Shown: piece after piece, positions 8,663-16,703 of the stretch | Numbering within the stretch: position 1 is the first letter of the stretch | Layout: each line of letters opens with the position of its first letter | From: Brasilonema sp. UFV-L1 | GTDB lineage: Bacteria; Cyanobacteriota; Cyanobacteriia; Cyanobacteriales; Nostocaceae | Assembly (NCBI RefSeq): GCF_012912105.1 | Contig: NZ_QMEA01000044.1 | Location: 1-63,198, forward strand | Length of the DNA stretch: 63,198 nucleotides | Direction of reading: 5' to 3' | Translations under genes and position numbers: made by a program | The notes under the pieces: generated by a model | Told to the model about the DNA's origin: nothing | Databases searched by the model: none | Seen by the model: only the letters and a program-made list of their open reading frames with translations

Positions 8663-8774
8663 TAGTAGGTATTTGCCAGCTGTCAGCTTTTCTTAACTGC
8701 TGGTGATGAACTCATTCCCAGGTTCTACCTGGGGTCAAAAAAGAATACATCCAGACAGTAACGGTGAGACCAGT

Positions 8775-8913
8775 GCTGCGGGAGGGGAGCCACTGCGTTG
8801 GACGGGTTTCCCGGCTTGAAGCATGTGGCGTTTTCCCTCCGCAGGCATCTGGCGTTAGCGCAGCGTGACCGTTCGGCCTCAAGCCGTGCCCGAAGGGCTC
8901 AGGTCATACCCGA
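8775..8913. repeat. GC-rich modular repeat cassette, copy 1
   Basis: A gene-free 310-bp spacer holding several palindromic modules: gctgcgggaggggagccact, ggcgttttccctccgcaggc, ctggcgttagcg and ccgttcggcctcaagccgtg followed by cccgaagggctcaggt. The same modules in the same order occur on the opposite strand at 30590-30808, and partial sets occur elsewhere in the window. No ORF or RNA family is recognised; it is probably a dispersed REP-like cassette. Confidence 0.75.
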
Positions 8914-8975
8914 AGGGTGCAGTGACTATTAGAAATCGCTGCACCGCAGATAGTATTCGTTATTTATGAATTTGC

Positions 8976-9380
8976 TTACGCAGGAATCAACACAGTGTCA
9001 ATGACGTGGATAACACCATTATCAGCTTCAACATCTGGTGTTACAACTGTGGCATCATTTACCTTGACGCCGCCATTGGAAGCGTCAATTTTTACAGATG
9101 AACCTTCAACCGTGGGCGCTGAATCCAGGTTAACCACATCGGCCGCTTTTACCTTGCCTGAAACGACATGGTAAGTCAGGATTTTCGTCAGTTGTGGAAT
9201 GTCCTGAAGCAATGCGTCTACTGTGCCTGCTGGAAGCTTAGCAAACGCTTCATCAGTGGGCGCAAAGACGGTAAATGGACCAGCACCTTTGAGCGTATCT
9301 ACCAAACCGGCAGCCTGGACTGCAGCAACTAGGGTGCTGAAAGAACCTGCATTAACGGCGGTATCAACAATGTCAGCCAT
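8976..9380 (-). CDS. Fasciclin (FAS1) domain-containing protein
   Basis: 134 residues, a single FAS1 domain spanning nearly the whole protein. Both FAS1 signatures are visible: [19 protein letters not shown] (about residues 36-55) and the H-box [15 protein letters not shown], ending with [13 protein letters not shown]. No signal peptide is seen, which is usual for the short stand-alone cyanobacterial forms. FAS1 domains mediate adhesion or matrix interactions; in bacteria the role is mostly unknown. It is a single gene, with the repeat cassette downstream and a divergent membrane-protein gene about 290 bp upstream. Confidence 0.9.
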   Translation of the reverse strand: MADIVDTAVNAGSFSTLVAAVQAAGLVDTLKGAGPFTVFAPTDEAFAKLPAGTVDALLQDIPQLTKILTYHVVSGKVKAADVVNLDSAPTVEGSSVKIDASNGGVKVNDATVVTPDVEADNGVIHVIDTVLIPA

Positions 9381-9672
9381 GTACTTTACCTAGTTTTGTG
9401 TGGTTTCCGTAAATGAGTATAAAGTCTTTTACAAAACTTATCTACACAAAACTTTACAAAATCTATCTATAGATATAGAAAACCGGTGAGGGGCTAGAGT
9501 CTGGATGAATAAGGGTAGTCAGTAATCGTATCATGTTTGGAAAATTATCTACAAGAAAACTTGTTTGTGGTACAGACTTTAGTCCTTGATTCTTGTAACG
9601 CTTTGTAGAATGAAGTTAACAAGGCAATGTTTTTATTTGCCGAAATGGCTTCTAGTTGCTTGAAAAACGACT

Positions 9673-10158
9673 ATGGACTTTGAACCCCAAACCACCCGAA
9701 CTGCTGCACCAAAGGTAGAATTTGCTCAGCCGCCAGTTCCTCGTAAGCCTCTGGAATTGCTGCGAGATACTGAAGCATTGTTGCGTCGTCCTGCAGTAGG
9801 AGTAATTGTGCCGATTTTGTCACCAAAGGTAGCTAGACGAGTGGAAGCAGCTTCGTCTTTAGCAGAGGACTCTTTGCAGGATTTAGCAGAAATTGATTTA
9901 GACAAGATTAGCGACTGGGAACTGCAACCTGCACGTATTCAGGTTGGTTTAAGCTTTGTAGGGTTTGGGGCTTTGATGATAGTTGTTCTGTTGCTGTACC
10001 TAAATACATTGCATCCAGAACTCAGTACAGTTCAACAGATTGGCAAATATTGGTATCAGTATGTTTGGTTTGTTTGTTTGGGCGTGACGGGAATGTTTGT
10101 TCTTGGACGAGAAGCAATGCGTACTGCCCAACATCAGCAAAATTCAGATAAATTATGA
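9673..10158 (+). CDS. Conserved cyanobacterial membrane protein, unknown function
   Basis: 161 residues. The N-terminal 95 residues are soluble and Pro-rich at the start, with ALLRRPAVGVIVPILSPKVARRVE as a probable amphipathic segment. Two transmembrane helices follow at about residues 94-112 (VGLSFVGFGALMIVVLLLYL) and 130-148 (YVWFVCLGVTGMFVLG). I do not recognise a named domain. The stop overlaps the start of the PPK2 gene by 4 bp (ATGA, 10155-10158), indicating translational coupling and a shared transcript. A link to polyphosphate or membrane energetics is inference from context only. Confidence 0.75.
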   Translation: MDFEPQTTRTAAPKVEFAQPPVPRKPLELLRDTEALLRRPAVGVIVPILSPKVARRVEAASSLAEDSLQDLAEIDLDKISDWELQPARIQVGLSFVGFGALMIVVLLLYLNTLHPELSTVQQIGKYWYQYVWFVCLGVTGMFVLGREAMRTAQHQQNSDKL

Positions 10159-11021
10159 ACTACACTCGTTTTATTGTTACACCTGGTTCTAAAATTTCCT
10201 TGAAAGATTATGACCCTAAGTATACAGGTCATTTTCAGAACAAGACTGAAGCACAAGGCAAATTACAAACTGATATTCAACAGCTTGAAAAATACCAAAA
10301 TGTTCTTTACGCTCAAAACACTTATGCCTTACTGATTATCTTTCAAGCAATGGATGCTGCTGGTAAAGATAGTACCATCAAACATGTGATGTCAGGTGTC
10401 AACCCACAAGGATGTCAGGTATTCAGTTTCAAGGCACCAAGTGCTGAAGAATTAGACCATGATTACCTTTGGCGAAGCGCAAAAGCCCTGCCTGAACGAG
10501 GTCGGATTGGAATTTTTAATCGTTCATATTATGAAGAAGTGCTTGTGGTTCGTGTTCATCCAGGAGTTCTCAAAAAGGAACAACTTCCCCACATTCCAGA
10601 GGGTAATCAAATCTGGAAGCAACGCTTTGAAGAAATTAACAATTTTGAAAAATATCTGGTAAATAATGGGATTATTATCCTTAAGTTTTTTCTGAATGTT
10701 TCCAAATCAGAACAAAAAAAACGCTTTTTGGAACGTATTGAATTACCAGAGAAACATTGGAAGTTTTCCATCAGTGATGCCCAAGAACGAGCTTTTTGGG
10801 ATGATTATATGAACGCTTATGAAGACCTTTTCAATCACACCAGCACTTCTTGGGCACCTTGGTACATTATTCCTGCTGACCATAAATGGTTTACACGCCT
10901 GACTGTTGCGAACATCATTTGCAATAAATTAAAAGAACTCAATCTACAATACCCAATAGTTAGTGAGGAGCATAAACAGTATCTTTTGCAAGCGAAGCAA
11001 ATGCTAGAAAATGAAGAATAA
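10155..11021 (+). CDS. Polyphosphate kinase 2 family protein
   Basis: 288 residues, full length for single-domain PPK2. The Walker A-like motif AMDAAGKDS lies at about residues 65-73 and the Walker B region GIFNRSYYEEVL at about 119-130. The lid-type RERFLERI-like segment (KKRFLERIELPEKHWKFS) and the WAPWYIIPADHKWFTRL end are also present. PPK2 enzymes transfer phosphate between polyphosphate and nucleotides in the cytoplasm; whether this one prefers ADP, AMP or GDP cannot be read directly. Its start overlaps the preceding membrane-protein gene by 4 bp, and the SDR gene follows 24 bp after the stop, so all three may form one operon. Confidence 0.9.
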   Translation: MNYTRFIVTPGSKISLKDYDPKYTGHFQNKTEAQGKLQTDIQQLEKYQNVLYAQNTYALLIIFQAMDAAGKDSTIKHVMSGVNPQGCQVFSFKAPSAEELDHDYLWRSAKALPERGRIGIFNRSYYEEVLVVRVHPGVLKKEQLPHIPEGNQIWKQRFEEINNFEKYLVNNGIIILKFFLNVSKSEQKKRFLERIELPEKHWKFSISDAQERAFWDDYMNAYEDLFNHTSTSWAPWYIIPADHKWFTRLTVANIICNKLKELNLQYPIVSEEHKQYLLQAKQMLENEE

Positions 11022-11045
11022 ACTTATTTGTAGCTTAAGAAAATT

Positions 11046-11816
11046 ATGGCAGGTCAATTTGACGGCAAAGTTTCACTTATAACAGGTGGTACTTCAGGTA
11101 TTGGTCGATCTACAGCTATTGCCTTTGCAAAAGAAGGAGCAAAGGTAGTCTTGACCGGTCGTCGTGAACAACAAGGAAAAGCTGTGGTTGAGGAAATCAA
11201 AGAATTAGGTGGTGAAGCCATTTTTTTTCGAGCAGATGTTTCACTGGAAGAAGATGTAAAAGCAACAATTTTGAAGACAATTTCAACTTATGGAAAACTC
11301 GATTGTGCCTTCAACAATGCGGGGATTGACTTGCCACCTATCCCACTTCATGAACAATCAGTTGAAAATTTTGATAAGCAGATGGCAATCAATGTACGTG
11401 GTGTTTTCCTCTCAATGAAGTATGAAATCATTGAAATGCTTAGACAAGGAGGAGGTGTTATTGTTAATAATTCATCAGTCGGTGGACTCGTCGGTCGTTC
11501 AGGTATCAGTATTTATACTGCGAGTAAACACGCTGTCATGGGCTTAACAAAATCTGCCGCTCTTGATTACGCTCAGCAAGGTATTCGCATAAATGCAATC
11601 AACCCTGGTATAATCGCCACTGACATCATATCGCGTTATGCAGAAAGTCTAGGAGATGCCACAACAGCCTCTGAGCAATTAGCTAATTCGGTTCCAATGG
11701 GACGTATGGGCAATTCAGAAGAAATTGCTGGTGCAGTGCTATTCTTGTGTTCTGAAGCAGCTGCTTACATTACAGGTCAATCATTGGTTGTGGATGGTGG
11801 TATATTAGCGAATTGA
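11046..11816 (+). CDS. SDR family NAD(P)-dependent oxidoreductase
   Basis: 256 residues, a typical classical short-chain dehydrogenase. The cofactor motif TGGTSGIG is at about 13-20, NNAG at 90-93, a catalytic Ser near 143, and YTASK with Tyr157 and Lys161. The C-terminal SLVVDGG is standard. RR at 39-40 after the second beta strand (LTGRR) suggests NADP preference, an inference. The substrate is unknown; many close relatives are annotated only as glucose 1-dehydrogenase-like or oxidoreductase. It lies 24 bp after PPK2 and is probably the last gene of that operon. Confidence 0.9.
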   Translation: MAGQFDGKVSLITGGTSGIGRSTAIAFAKEGAKVVLTGRREQQGKAVVEEIKELGGEAIFFRADVSLEEDVKATILKTISTYGKLDCAFNNAGIDLPPIPLHEQSVENFDKQMAINVRGVFLSMKYEIIEMLRQGGGVIVNNSSVGGLVGRSGISIYTASKHAVMGLTKSAALDYAQQGIRINAINPGIIATDIISRYAESLGDATTASEQLANSVPMGRMGNSEEIAGAVLFLCSEAAAYITGQSLVVDGGILAN

Positions 11817-11936
11817 TCACAAAGTTCAGCTCAATGCATGAGTGACTTGAGTTGTTCATTCCAGAAGAAATAACGTAGATAGTACACTTTTATTCACAAA
11901 CATCCAAAACTAGTTTACAAACCTTAAACATAAAAA

Positions 11937-11956
11937 CCCTCGAATGAATTCGAGGG
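11937..11956 (-). terminator. Rho-independent terminator for the zinc-ribbon gene
   Basis: A perfect 9-bp stem (ccctcgaat / attcgaggg) with a 2-base loop; the real loop is probably 4 bases. Reading on the minus strand it is followed by a T5 run (A's at 11932-11936). It lies about 75 bp past the stop of the minus-strand gene at 12033-12287. Confidence 0.75.
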
Positions 11957-12032
11957 GTCACGCAAGGAACAATTAAAAAACTTGTTATCTAAACAAAAAA
12001 AAAGAATCTAAAAATTCATAAAAACCTATAGT

Positions 12033-12287
12033 TCATATAACCTCTGATAAATTGTCTGTTCCGACCCACCCAGTTCTAGCTTCCCGTTTATTTAGGCAAA
12101 GAACATTACTTTTTTCTCTTCTCTCAAGCGTACTAGGAAATTCTCTAATATAAACCTCTGGTAAGGAAGCACACTTTATTTCACTAAACACTGGCATGAC
12201 CTGCCAGCAACTGCGGCAGAACCAGTAAATTTCTTGATTACGTATGTGACGTAACAGTGGACGAGAACAGCAAGGACAGTTATTCAT
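12033..12287 (-). CDS. Small zinc-ribbon-like cyanobacterial protein
   Basis: 84 residues. The N-terminal 35 residues form a Cys-rich module with two knuckles, CPCC (residues 4-7) and FCRSC (23-27), spaced as in a zinc ribbon: NNCPCCSRPLLRHIRNQEIYWFC. I recall the same module at the start of several Nostocales proteins, but no function is established. The remaining 50 residues are basic and low in recognisable features. A clear terminator follows the gene, supporting it as a real monocistronic unit. Confidence 0.65.
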   Translation of the reverse strand: MNNCPCCSRPLLRHIRNQEIYWFCRSCWQVMPVFSEIKCASLPEVYIREFPSTLERREKSNVLCLNKREARTGWVGTDNLSEVI

Positions 12288-12581
12288 GGTTTTTTAAGAT
12301 TTTTATACTAAATGTGTTAGCTCTCAATTAAGAACCAAAACTTTTCATGCTTTAAGAATAAATGACAATTGTGAGAAACTTGTGAGGTGTACAGAAAATT
12401 TTCTCATTTTCGTAAAAAATATACATAATCTGTAAGCGATAACCTCCACAAACATATCAATTTAGAAATATTTTAGAAATGTTTTTGTTTCTTCGTATCT
12501 TCACAAAATTCTTAATAAAAACAGCTGGAGTACTTAACTCTTTTCAGTACTCTTTTAAGTTGTTACGCCTATAAATGTACT

Positions 12582-12782
12582 GTGCAGAGGGAGGAAGTGA
12601 CCAAGGGAAAGGATTTGACGGTTTTCTTCAAAACTGAAAGATTGCTGATTCCTGTTGCAAAAATGCTTGAATTGTCATGTTTACCGAGTGAGAACATAGG
12701 AGTGAGATTCCATGTCTTTGGGACAGGCTATAGCGATCGCGTTCCGCTGTACTGCGTTTCGCGACTCATGACATTCACGTGA
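12582..12782 (+). CDS. Possible small ORF or short transcript upstream of a strong terminator
   Basis: A 66-codon open frame from GTG 12582, with another in-frame GTG at 12597 close behind an AGGGAGG motif (12587-12594). The encoded protein has no recognisable domain. The real argument for expression is the very strong terminator that begins at 12778, overlapping the end of this frame. The product may be a peptide or a non-coding RNA of roughly 200 nt. Confidence 0.3.
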   Translation: MQREEVTKGKDLTVFFKTERLLIPVAKMLELSCLPSENIGVRFHVFGTGYSDRVPLYCVSRLMTFT

Positions 12783-12828
12783 AGTCTGTTGGAAAGCATC
12801 TTCTTTCCAACAGACTTCACGATTTTTT
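12778..12828 (+). terminator. Strong rho-independent terminator
   Basis: A perfect 19-bp stem (12778-12796 pairing with 12803-12821, core gaagtctgttggaaag), a 6-base loop and a T6 run at 12823-12828. Orientation is rightward. No conventional gene ends just before it on the plus strand. Confidence 0.85.
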
Positions 12829-12849
12829 GAATGAGTGTACGAAGTCTAA

Positions 12850-13017
12850 TCAACTTGCATGATCCCAATCGCTGAGTAATTCATGGTCCTGCTGTTTCAT
12901 CTGACGTGGGCGTAATGGCGTCAAAGGAGTACCAATATTCGTGTTGCGAAAAGACTTTTGTTTTTTCTTAGTGGATTTGCTGTCTTGTTTGTTGGAGTTG
13001 ATTTCTAGGATCGTCAT
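12850..13017 (-). CDS. Hypothetical small basic protein
   Basis: 55 residues from ATG 13017, Lys/Gln/Arg-rich (SKSTKKKQKSFRNTN, PLTPLRPRQMKQQ), with no recognised domain. A second open frame on the same strand (12968-13186, MRESVFVVFSFSGNDSSQSE...) overlaps it, so the pair may be one frameshifted gene or one of them may be spurious. Next to the DUF-less small gene at 13249-13497, on the same strand. Confidence 0.3.
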   Translation of the reverse strand: MTILEINSNKQDSKSTKKKQKSFRNTNIGTPLTPLRPRQMKQQDHELLSDWDHAS

Positions 13018-13248
13018 GGTATTGTCTTTTATATTGTCGTTTCGGGATTTGCGATTCTTGAGGCATCGATAAATCTGCAATCATTGCTTGTACCTTCATC
13101 TGTATGCTCAAATCTCTATTTAGATCCTCACTCTGTGAGGAGTCATTTCCGGAAAAAGAAAAAACGACAAAAACAGACTCTCTCACCTGCGCACAGAGCC
13201 TGTCTATCGATCTAATACTTGATTTGTTTTATACTAACACAACCGTTA

Positions 13249-13497
13249 CTATTTCGCAATTGTTTGCTCACAGCCAACGATAACGAGTTGTTGCACCTGC
13301 TGCTTGTTGCACAGCCTTAACTCACGAGACTCCTGTCGAATCTTCCCTGAACTAGCAGCCTCCTGCAACGTCATGAAAGCATGCAAATCTTCCGACCCAT
13401 ACTTAGTCTTCAGAAGATTTCGCAATTGTTCTTCCGCTGCAACGCTGAGATATCCAGTTGTTATTGCTTCTTGAACAACGTCACGAATTAACATCAT
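13249..13497 (-). CDS. Conserved small cyanobacterial protein, unknown function
   Basis: 82 residues. The first ~60 (MLIRDVVQEAITTGYLSVAAEEQLRNLL, DLHAFMTLQEAASSGKIRQESREL) match a family of short proteins I recall from many filamentous cyanobacteria, usually about 60-65 residues and ending soon after QESREL. The 20 C-terminal residues here look like an extension past the usual end. Helical and probably cytoplasmic; function unknown. It lies in an accessory zone with toxin-antitoxin remnants. Confidence 0.65.
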   Translation of the reverse strand: MMLIRDVVQEAITTGYLSVAAEEQLRNLLKTKYGSEDLHAFMTLQEAASSGKIRQESRELRLCNKQQVQQLVIVGCEQTIAK

Positions 13498-13894
13498 ACC
13501 TGGAAAAATCTATATGGTTCTGACAAATACAATTTCTTCATAAGAAGTTTCGTTTTTTGTCATTAGTCTTTACGATAGCTTGATTTAGTTAATTTTGTCA
13601 TTAATCCAAGAAAATAGTTAGGTTCCATAAAATTGTGGTTATTTGAATCCATATGAGAGTCTAGCTTTTCGCTCTCAGCAGCGTCATGGTTAGGGCACAA
13701 AGGTAAATCATAAGTACAAATATTACGCGATCGCTAGCTTCTGCATCGTGCTTCCCAAAAATAATGTTTTCTAGCAGGGTTTTTGGCATTTTTTTCATTC
13801 ACGAGGTATATTGACAAATGCGTCACAATTTTCACTTGTCACTAATGCGAATTCCTTGTGAATATTGCAGCAGTAAAAAACGCCTTCCACACCT
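13498..13894. other. Gene-free spacer
   Basis: AT-rich spacer with one HIP1-like site (ttacgcgatcgctagc near 13730). No convincing ORF, hairpin or repeat was found. Confidence 0.5.
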
Positions 13895-13954
13895 GTGGAC
13901 AAAATGGCGGCATTATTTTTCCTGCCCTTATTGGTACCTACAGTTCAGCAATGC

Positions 13955-14113
13955 TACAGCGTCGGTACAGTTCCGATTCAGGAGCAATATCAAAACTATG
14001 TCCAACAAGTCATTACAGAATATGCCCAGCTAGATTCATCAAAAGATGAAATCGAACAACAACTCATTTTTGATACGGTTCGCAACCACTATCATTCGTT
14101 TGTATATGGATGA
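13955..14113 (+). pseudogene. XisI-like remnant
   Basis: The frame reading IQEQYQNYVQQVITEYAQ, DEIEQQLIFDTVRNHYHS resembles the N-terminal half of XisI proteins (typically YRQIIEQLLTEYA..., DIEVQLIFDTERDHYQLL). XisI was first described as an fdxN-element excision control factor and usually sits with xisH. Here the reading frame stops at FVYG, the second half is missing and no xisH is present, so this is a decayed fragment. A DUF5615-like remnant follows immediately in another frame. Confidence 0.5.
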
Positions 14114-14252
14114 GGATTCTGGTGATACTGCATTAGTGCTAGCTTTGAAAAATCGGAGTGTAGATGTGATTACGACTTTGGGTGTAAACCGATTGAGCTT
14201 TCCTGACGAAGAACAATTAATTTGGGCAAGATCGCAAGGTCGTGTTTTGTAG
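14046..14252 (+). pseudogene. DUF5615-like PIN-toxin remnant
   Basis: The frame contains IRLYMDEDSGDTALVLALKNR followed by SVDVITTLGV and DEEQLIWARSQGRVL, which matches the start of DUF5615 PIN-like proteins with the acidic MDED motif. It ends at QGRVL, where family members normally continue with the second half of the fold (LYSFN...). The protein is therefore truncated and probably non-functional. Such proteins usually pair with DUF433 antitoxins; none is seen. Confidence 0.55.
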
Positions 14253-14327
14253 AGTGCGCCCGCTGAGTCTAGAAGACACGCACTTGCGGAAGGCGATCGC
14301 CCTGTTGTCGTTGCCCAACCTACGCAT

Positions 14328-14723
14328 CTACGCGGATTGAGTATTCTGGCTGGATGCGTTCTGTGCAACAGTTTTCATGCGAGTGACTCGGCTTTTACGG
14401 ATACGTTCACTTTTGCGAACTCCACCTGCCATCTCATATTCCCGACTGTCTTTGCCGTATTTAAAAGCAACCCCAATCAGCATTTTCTCTGAGAGATTGC
14501 CCAAAGTTTGTTCTAACAATTCAATCTCTGTTTTGGAAGAGTCAATCGCGGTGATAGCAGTGTTATGAGCATCTATCTTATTGCGTAACTCCTCAATGAG
14601 TTGTGTCAGGTTTTTCAAGTTGCAAGCATCCCCAAGATCCAGATTTAGATCAATTGCCTTGAGTCCAGCGCATCTTAACTCAGCATTTTCTAGAACGCGG
14701 GATTTACGTTTTCTTAGAGACAT
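14328..14723 (-). CDS. Conserved Nostocales protein, unknown function
   Basis: 131 residues from ATG 14723. The segment RVLENAELRCAGLKAID, LTQLIEELRNKIDAHNTA and LGNLSEKMLIGVAFKYGKDS, with EYEMAGGVRKSERIRKS, matches a family I recall in filamentous cyanobacteria with no assigned function. The centre is predicted helical or coiled-coil (residues 40-85), and the C-terminus is basic and Ser-rich. It sits in the accessory zone; the gene is intact, unlike its neighbours on the plus strand. Confidence 0.6.
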   Translation of the reverse strand: MSLRKRKSRVLENAELRCAGLKAIDLNLDLGDACNLKNLTQLIEELRNKIDAHNTAITAIDSSKTEIELLEQTLGNLSEKMLIGVAFKYGKDSREYEMAGGVRKSERIRKSRVTRMKTVAQNASSQNTQSA

Positions 14724-14823
14724 AAATTTACTTTTCTGCAAGATTTCTAAAGTTACTATGTCTTACTGCAACTATATTCTGGTTCAGCAAAATCCACAAA
14801 TTATTGTACTTGTTATAAGGTAA

Positions 14824-15078
14824 TTACTGGTAAATTTTCGTAATTTCTTTGAAGCGTCTAATCTTAATCACACCTTGAGTATTCATAACCACAGATAAAA
14901 CTGCATTAACTACAGCTTGAGCATTCATAACTACAGAAGAAGCTGCGTTAACCACAGCTTCAAGTTTACTTATATTCTCCAAAGTATTTATAAGTAATAC
15001 TTAAGCTGCATGAACGACCGCTTCAAGGTTAATTATAGTACTATTAGCGTTTCTAACCACAGCTTCAGGATTCATCAT
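14824..15078 (-). pseudogene. Ala/Val/Asn-repeat gene with an in-frame stop
   Basis: Reading the minus strand from ATG 15078, MMNPEAVVRNANSTIINLEA stops at TAA (15003-15001) and then stays open in the same frame to 14824. The second part contains EAVVNAASSVVMNA, QAVVNAVLSVVMNT and ends IRRFKEITKIYQ. The protein repeat is 14 residues (42 bp), seen as four or five diverged units. One nonsense change would explain the break. The family is not recognised. The start lies only 40 bp from the right end of the IS200/IS605 element, which may have separated it from its promoter. Confidence 0.5.
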
Positions 15079-15117
15079 TACAATTTAAATTGTATTAACT
15101 ACAACTTGAACTTTACT

Positions 15118-15245
15118 TTTGACACTCCCCTGGTTGCGTGAATATCGCTACGCTCATTCCCGCTAAAAACCAGGGGATTCTTAAGATATTGCGATCTTAA
15201 TATCCTGATTTCTCAGGTTCCCAGGCTCACGGTGTTTGCTCATAG
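15118..15245 (-). ncRNA. Putative omega-RNA (reRNA) scaffold of TnpB
   Basis: In characterised IS605 elements the tnpB 3' end and the right end form a structured guide scaffold, and the guide is the sequence just outside the element. Here the region holds a stem-loop (gatattaagatcgcaatatctt, inner pairing around 15180-15205) and the terminal cccctggtt hairpin. The predicted guide would be the minus-strand bases reading outward from about 15118 to 15099. Presence is inferred from family knowledge plus the visible hairpins. Confidence 0.45.
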
Positions 15246-16600
15246 AGCGCCGTGATATCTCCGCAGCGTTGTTTCGGGCGTTTAAGTTCCGAGAAGTCCT
15301 CCCGTACTATTGAAAATGCTTTATCTCTGATGTTTTTAGCGGCATTAATATCAGCATGATGCATCCAACCGCAACTTATACAGATGAATTTTTCGCGATC
15401 ACGGTTTGATTTATCAATATGCCCGCAATTTTGACACTTTTGACTGGTATGCTTGGGATTGACTTTAATCACAACTTTTCCTGACTTTGCAGCCAGATAC
15501 TCAATCTTTAAAATCAAATCACTCCAACTAGCATCAGAGATTGAACGATTTAACCCTTTCTTTCTTGATTGTCCGTTTTTTAAAAATCTACCTGTCTGTT
15601 CATCTACTTTCGGCTTGCAACGTCGTTTCATTGCAGAGACATTTAAATCTTCAACTGCAATAGCATCAACATTTTTAGAAACAATTTTATTGGCTACATA
15701 CCATTGATAGGCTTGACGTTTATCAGCAATTATTTTGTGTAATTTACCTACTTTAATAGTTGCTTTTTTACGGTTTGCACTACTTTTAACTTTCTGATTA
15801 ACTCTACGCTGTCTAACTTTTAGAATTCGTTTAGTTTTTTTGTTGGTTAAAAATTTCGGATTCTCAATTTGGTAGTTATCAGAAAGATGAACTAATTTTG
15901 TAATTCCGAAATCGCAACCAATTATTTTCTTGACCTCAGTTAAAGGTTTAACAACGTAATCTGGTACTGTTTTATCCTCAATTCTAATTGAAACATACCA
16001 TCCATCTTGACGCTTCCTGAGAGTGCATGCCTTGATAGTAAATCCAGTGGGAATTGGTCTAGAGTTAAAAAATCTCATCCATCCCAATTTAGGCAGATAT
16101 ATTTTATCTCCTTGAACTTTCACACCCATTACATAGGTGAAAGATGTGAAGTTGCTACGGTTTTTAAATTTCGGAAACCCTCTTCCTATGCTTTTCGGGC
16201 ACGCTGCGCGAACAAAAAAGTTTTTGTAAGCTATATCTAATCTTTTGACGTTTTGCTGTAATACTGTTGAATCAATCTCAGCATACCAGGGTCGAGCCTT
16301 TTTCAATTCTGGTAAAGCTGTTATTTGAATATCACCAGCACTACGTCTAGGATTTTTCTGTTGAGAATCTTTCCAAGCCTCCCCAGTCGCACCATTCTTG
16401 CTAACAAAACATGTGATAGGGCAAGCTTCCGCTTTAGTTCTAATATCGCAGTAATCACCTTGAATATATTGTTGAGCATATTGAGTTAAGCGGTCATTCA
16501 AGCACCAATTATAATGACTACGTAACATATCAACCCAATTACTCATTTTTAATTGTTGAGCAATGTTGGGACGTAGCTTGTACACATAGTTTGTTAGCAA
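15227..16600 (-). CDS. tnpB: RNA-guided endonuclease TnpB (IS200/IS605 OrfB)
   Basis: 457 residues, full length. The RuvC-like catalytic triad is intact: Asp230 (GCDFGITKL), Glu317 (IAVEDLNV) and Asp417 (HHADINAAKNI). The zinc-finger cysteines are about 389, 392, 407 and 410 (KCQNCG..CISCGW). The start is TTG at 16600, placed six bases after a perfect GGAGGTGA Shine-Dalgarno (16608-16615 on the minus strand), so the unusual start is well supported. TnpB is an RNA-guided nuclease that cleaves donor joints and helps retain the element. It is divergent from tnpA, about 195 bp start to start. Confidence 0.93.
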   Translation of the reverse strand: MLTNYVYKLRPNIAQQLKMSNWVDMLRSHYNWCLNDRLTQYAQQYIQGDYCDIRTKAEACPITCFVSKNGATGEAWKDSQQKNPRRSAGDIQITALPELKKARPWYAEIDSTVLQQNVKRLDIAYKNFFVRAACPKSIGRGFPKFKNRSNFTSFTYVMGVKVQGDKIYLPKLGWMRFFNSRPIPTGFTIKACTLRKRQDGWYVSIRIEDKTVPDYVVKPLTEVKKIIGCDFGITKLVHLSDNYQIENPKFLTNKKTKRILKVRQRRVNQKVKSSANRKKATIKVGKLHKIIADKRQAYQWYVANKIVSKNVDAIAVEDLNVSAMKRRCKPKVDEQTGRFLKNGQSRKKGLNRSISDASWSDLILKIEYLAAKSGKVVIKVNPKHTSQKCQNCGHIDKSNRDREKFICISCGWMHHADINAAKNIRDKAFSIVREDFSELKRPKQRCGDITALYEQTP

Positions 16601-16703
16601 GTAGTATCACCTCCTTGTTGTCTATCACATACATCTAAGATACACTAACCTTAGACAAGTCAGCAAGAAGAAATTGTAAAGATATGGCGTCGAATTTGCC
16701 GCA

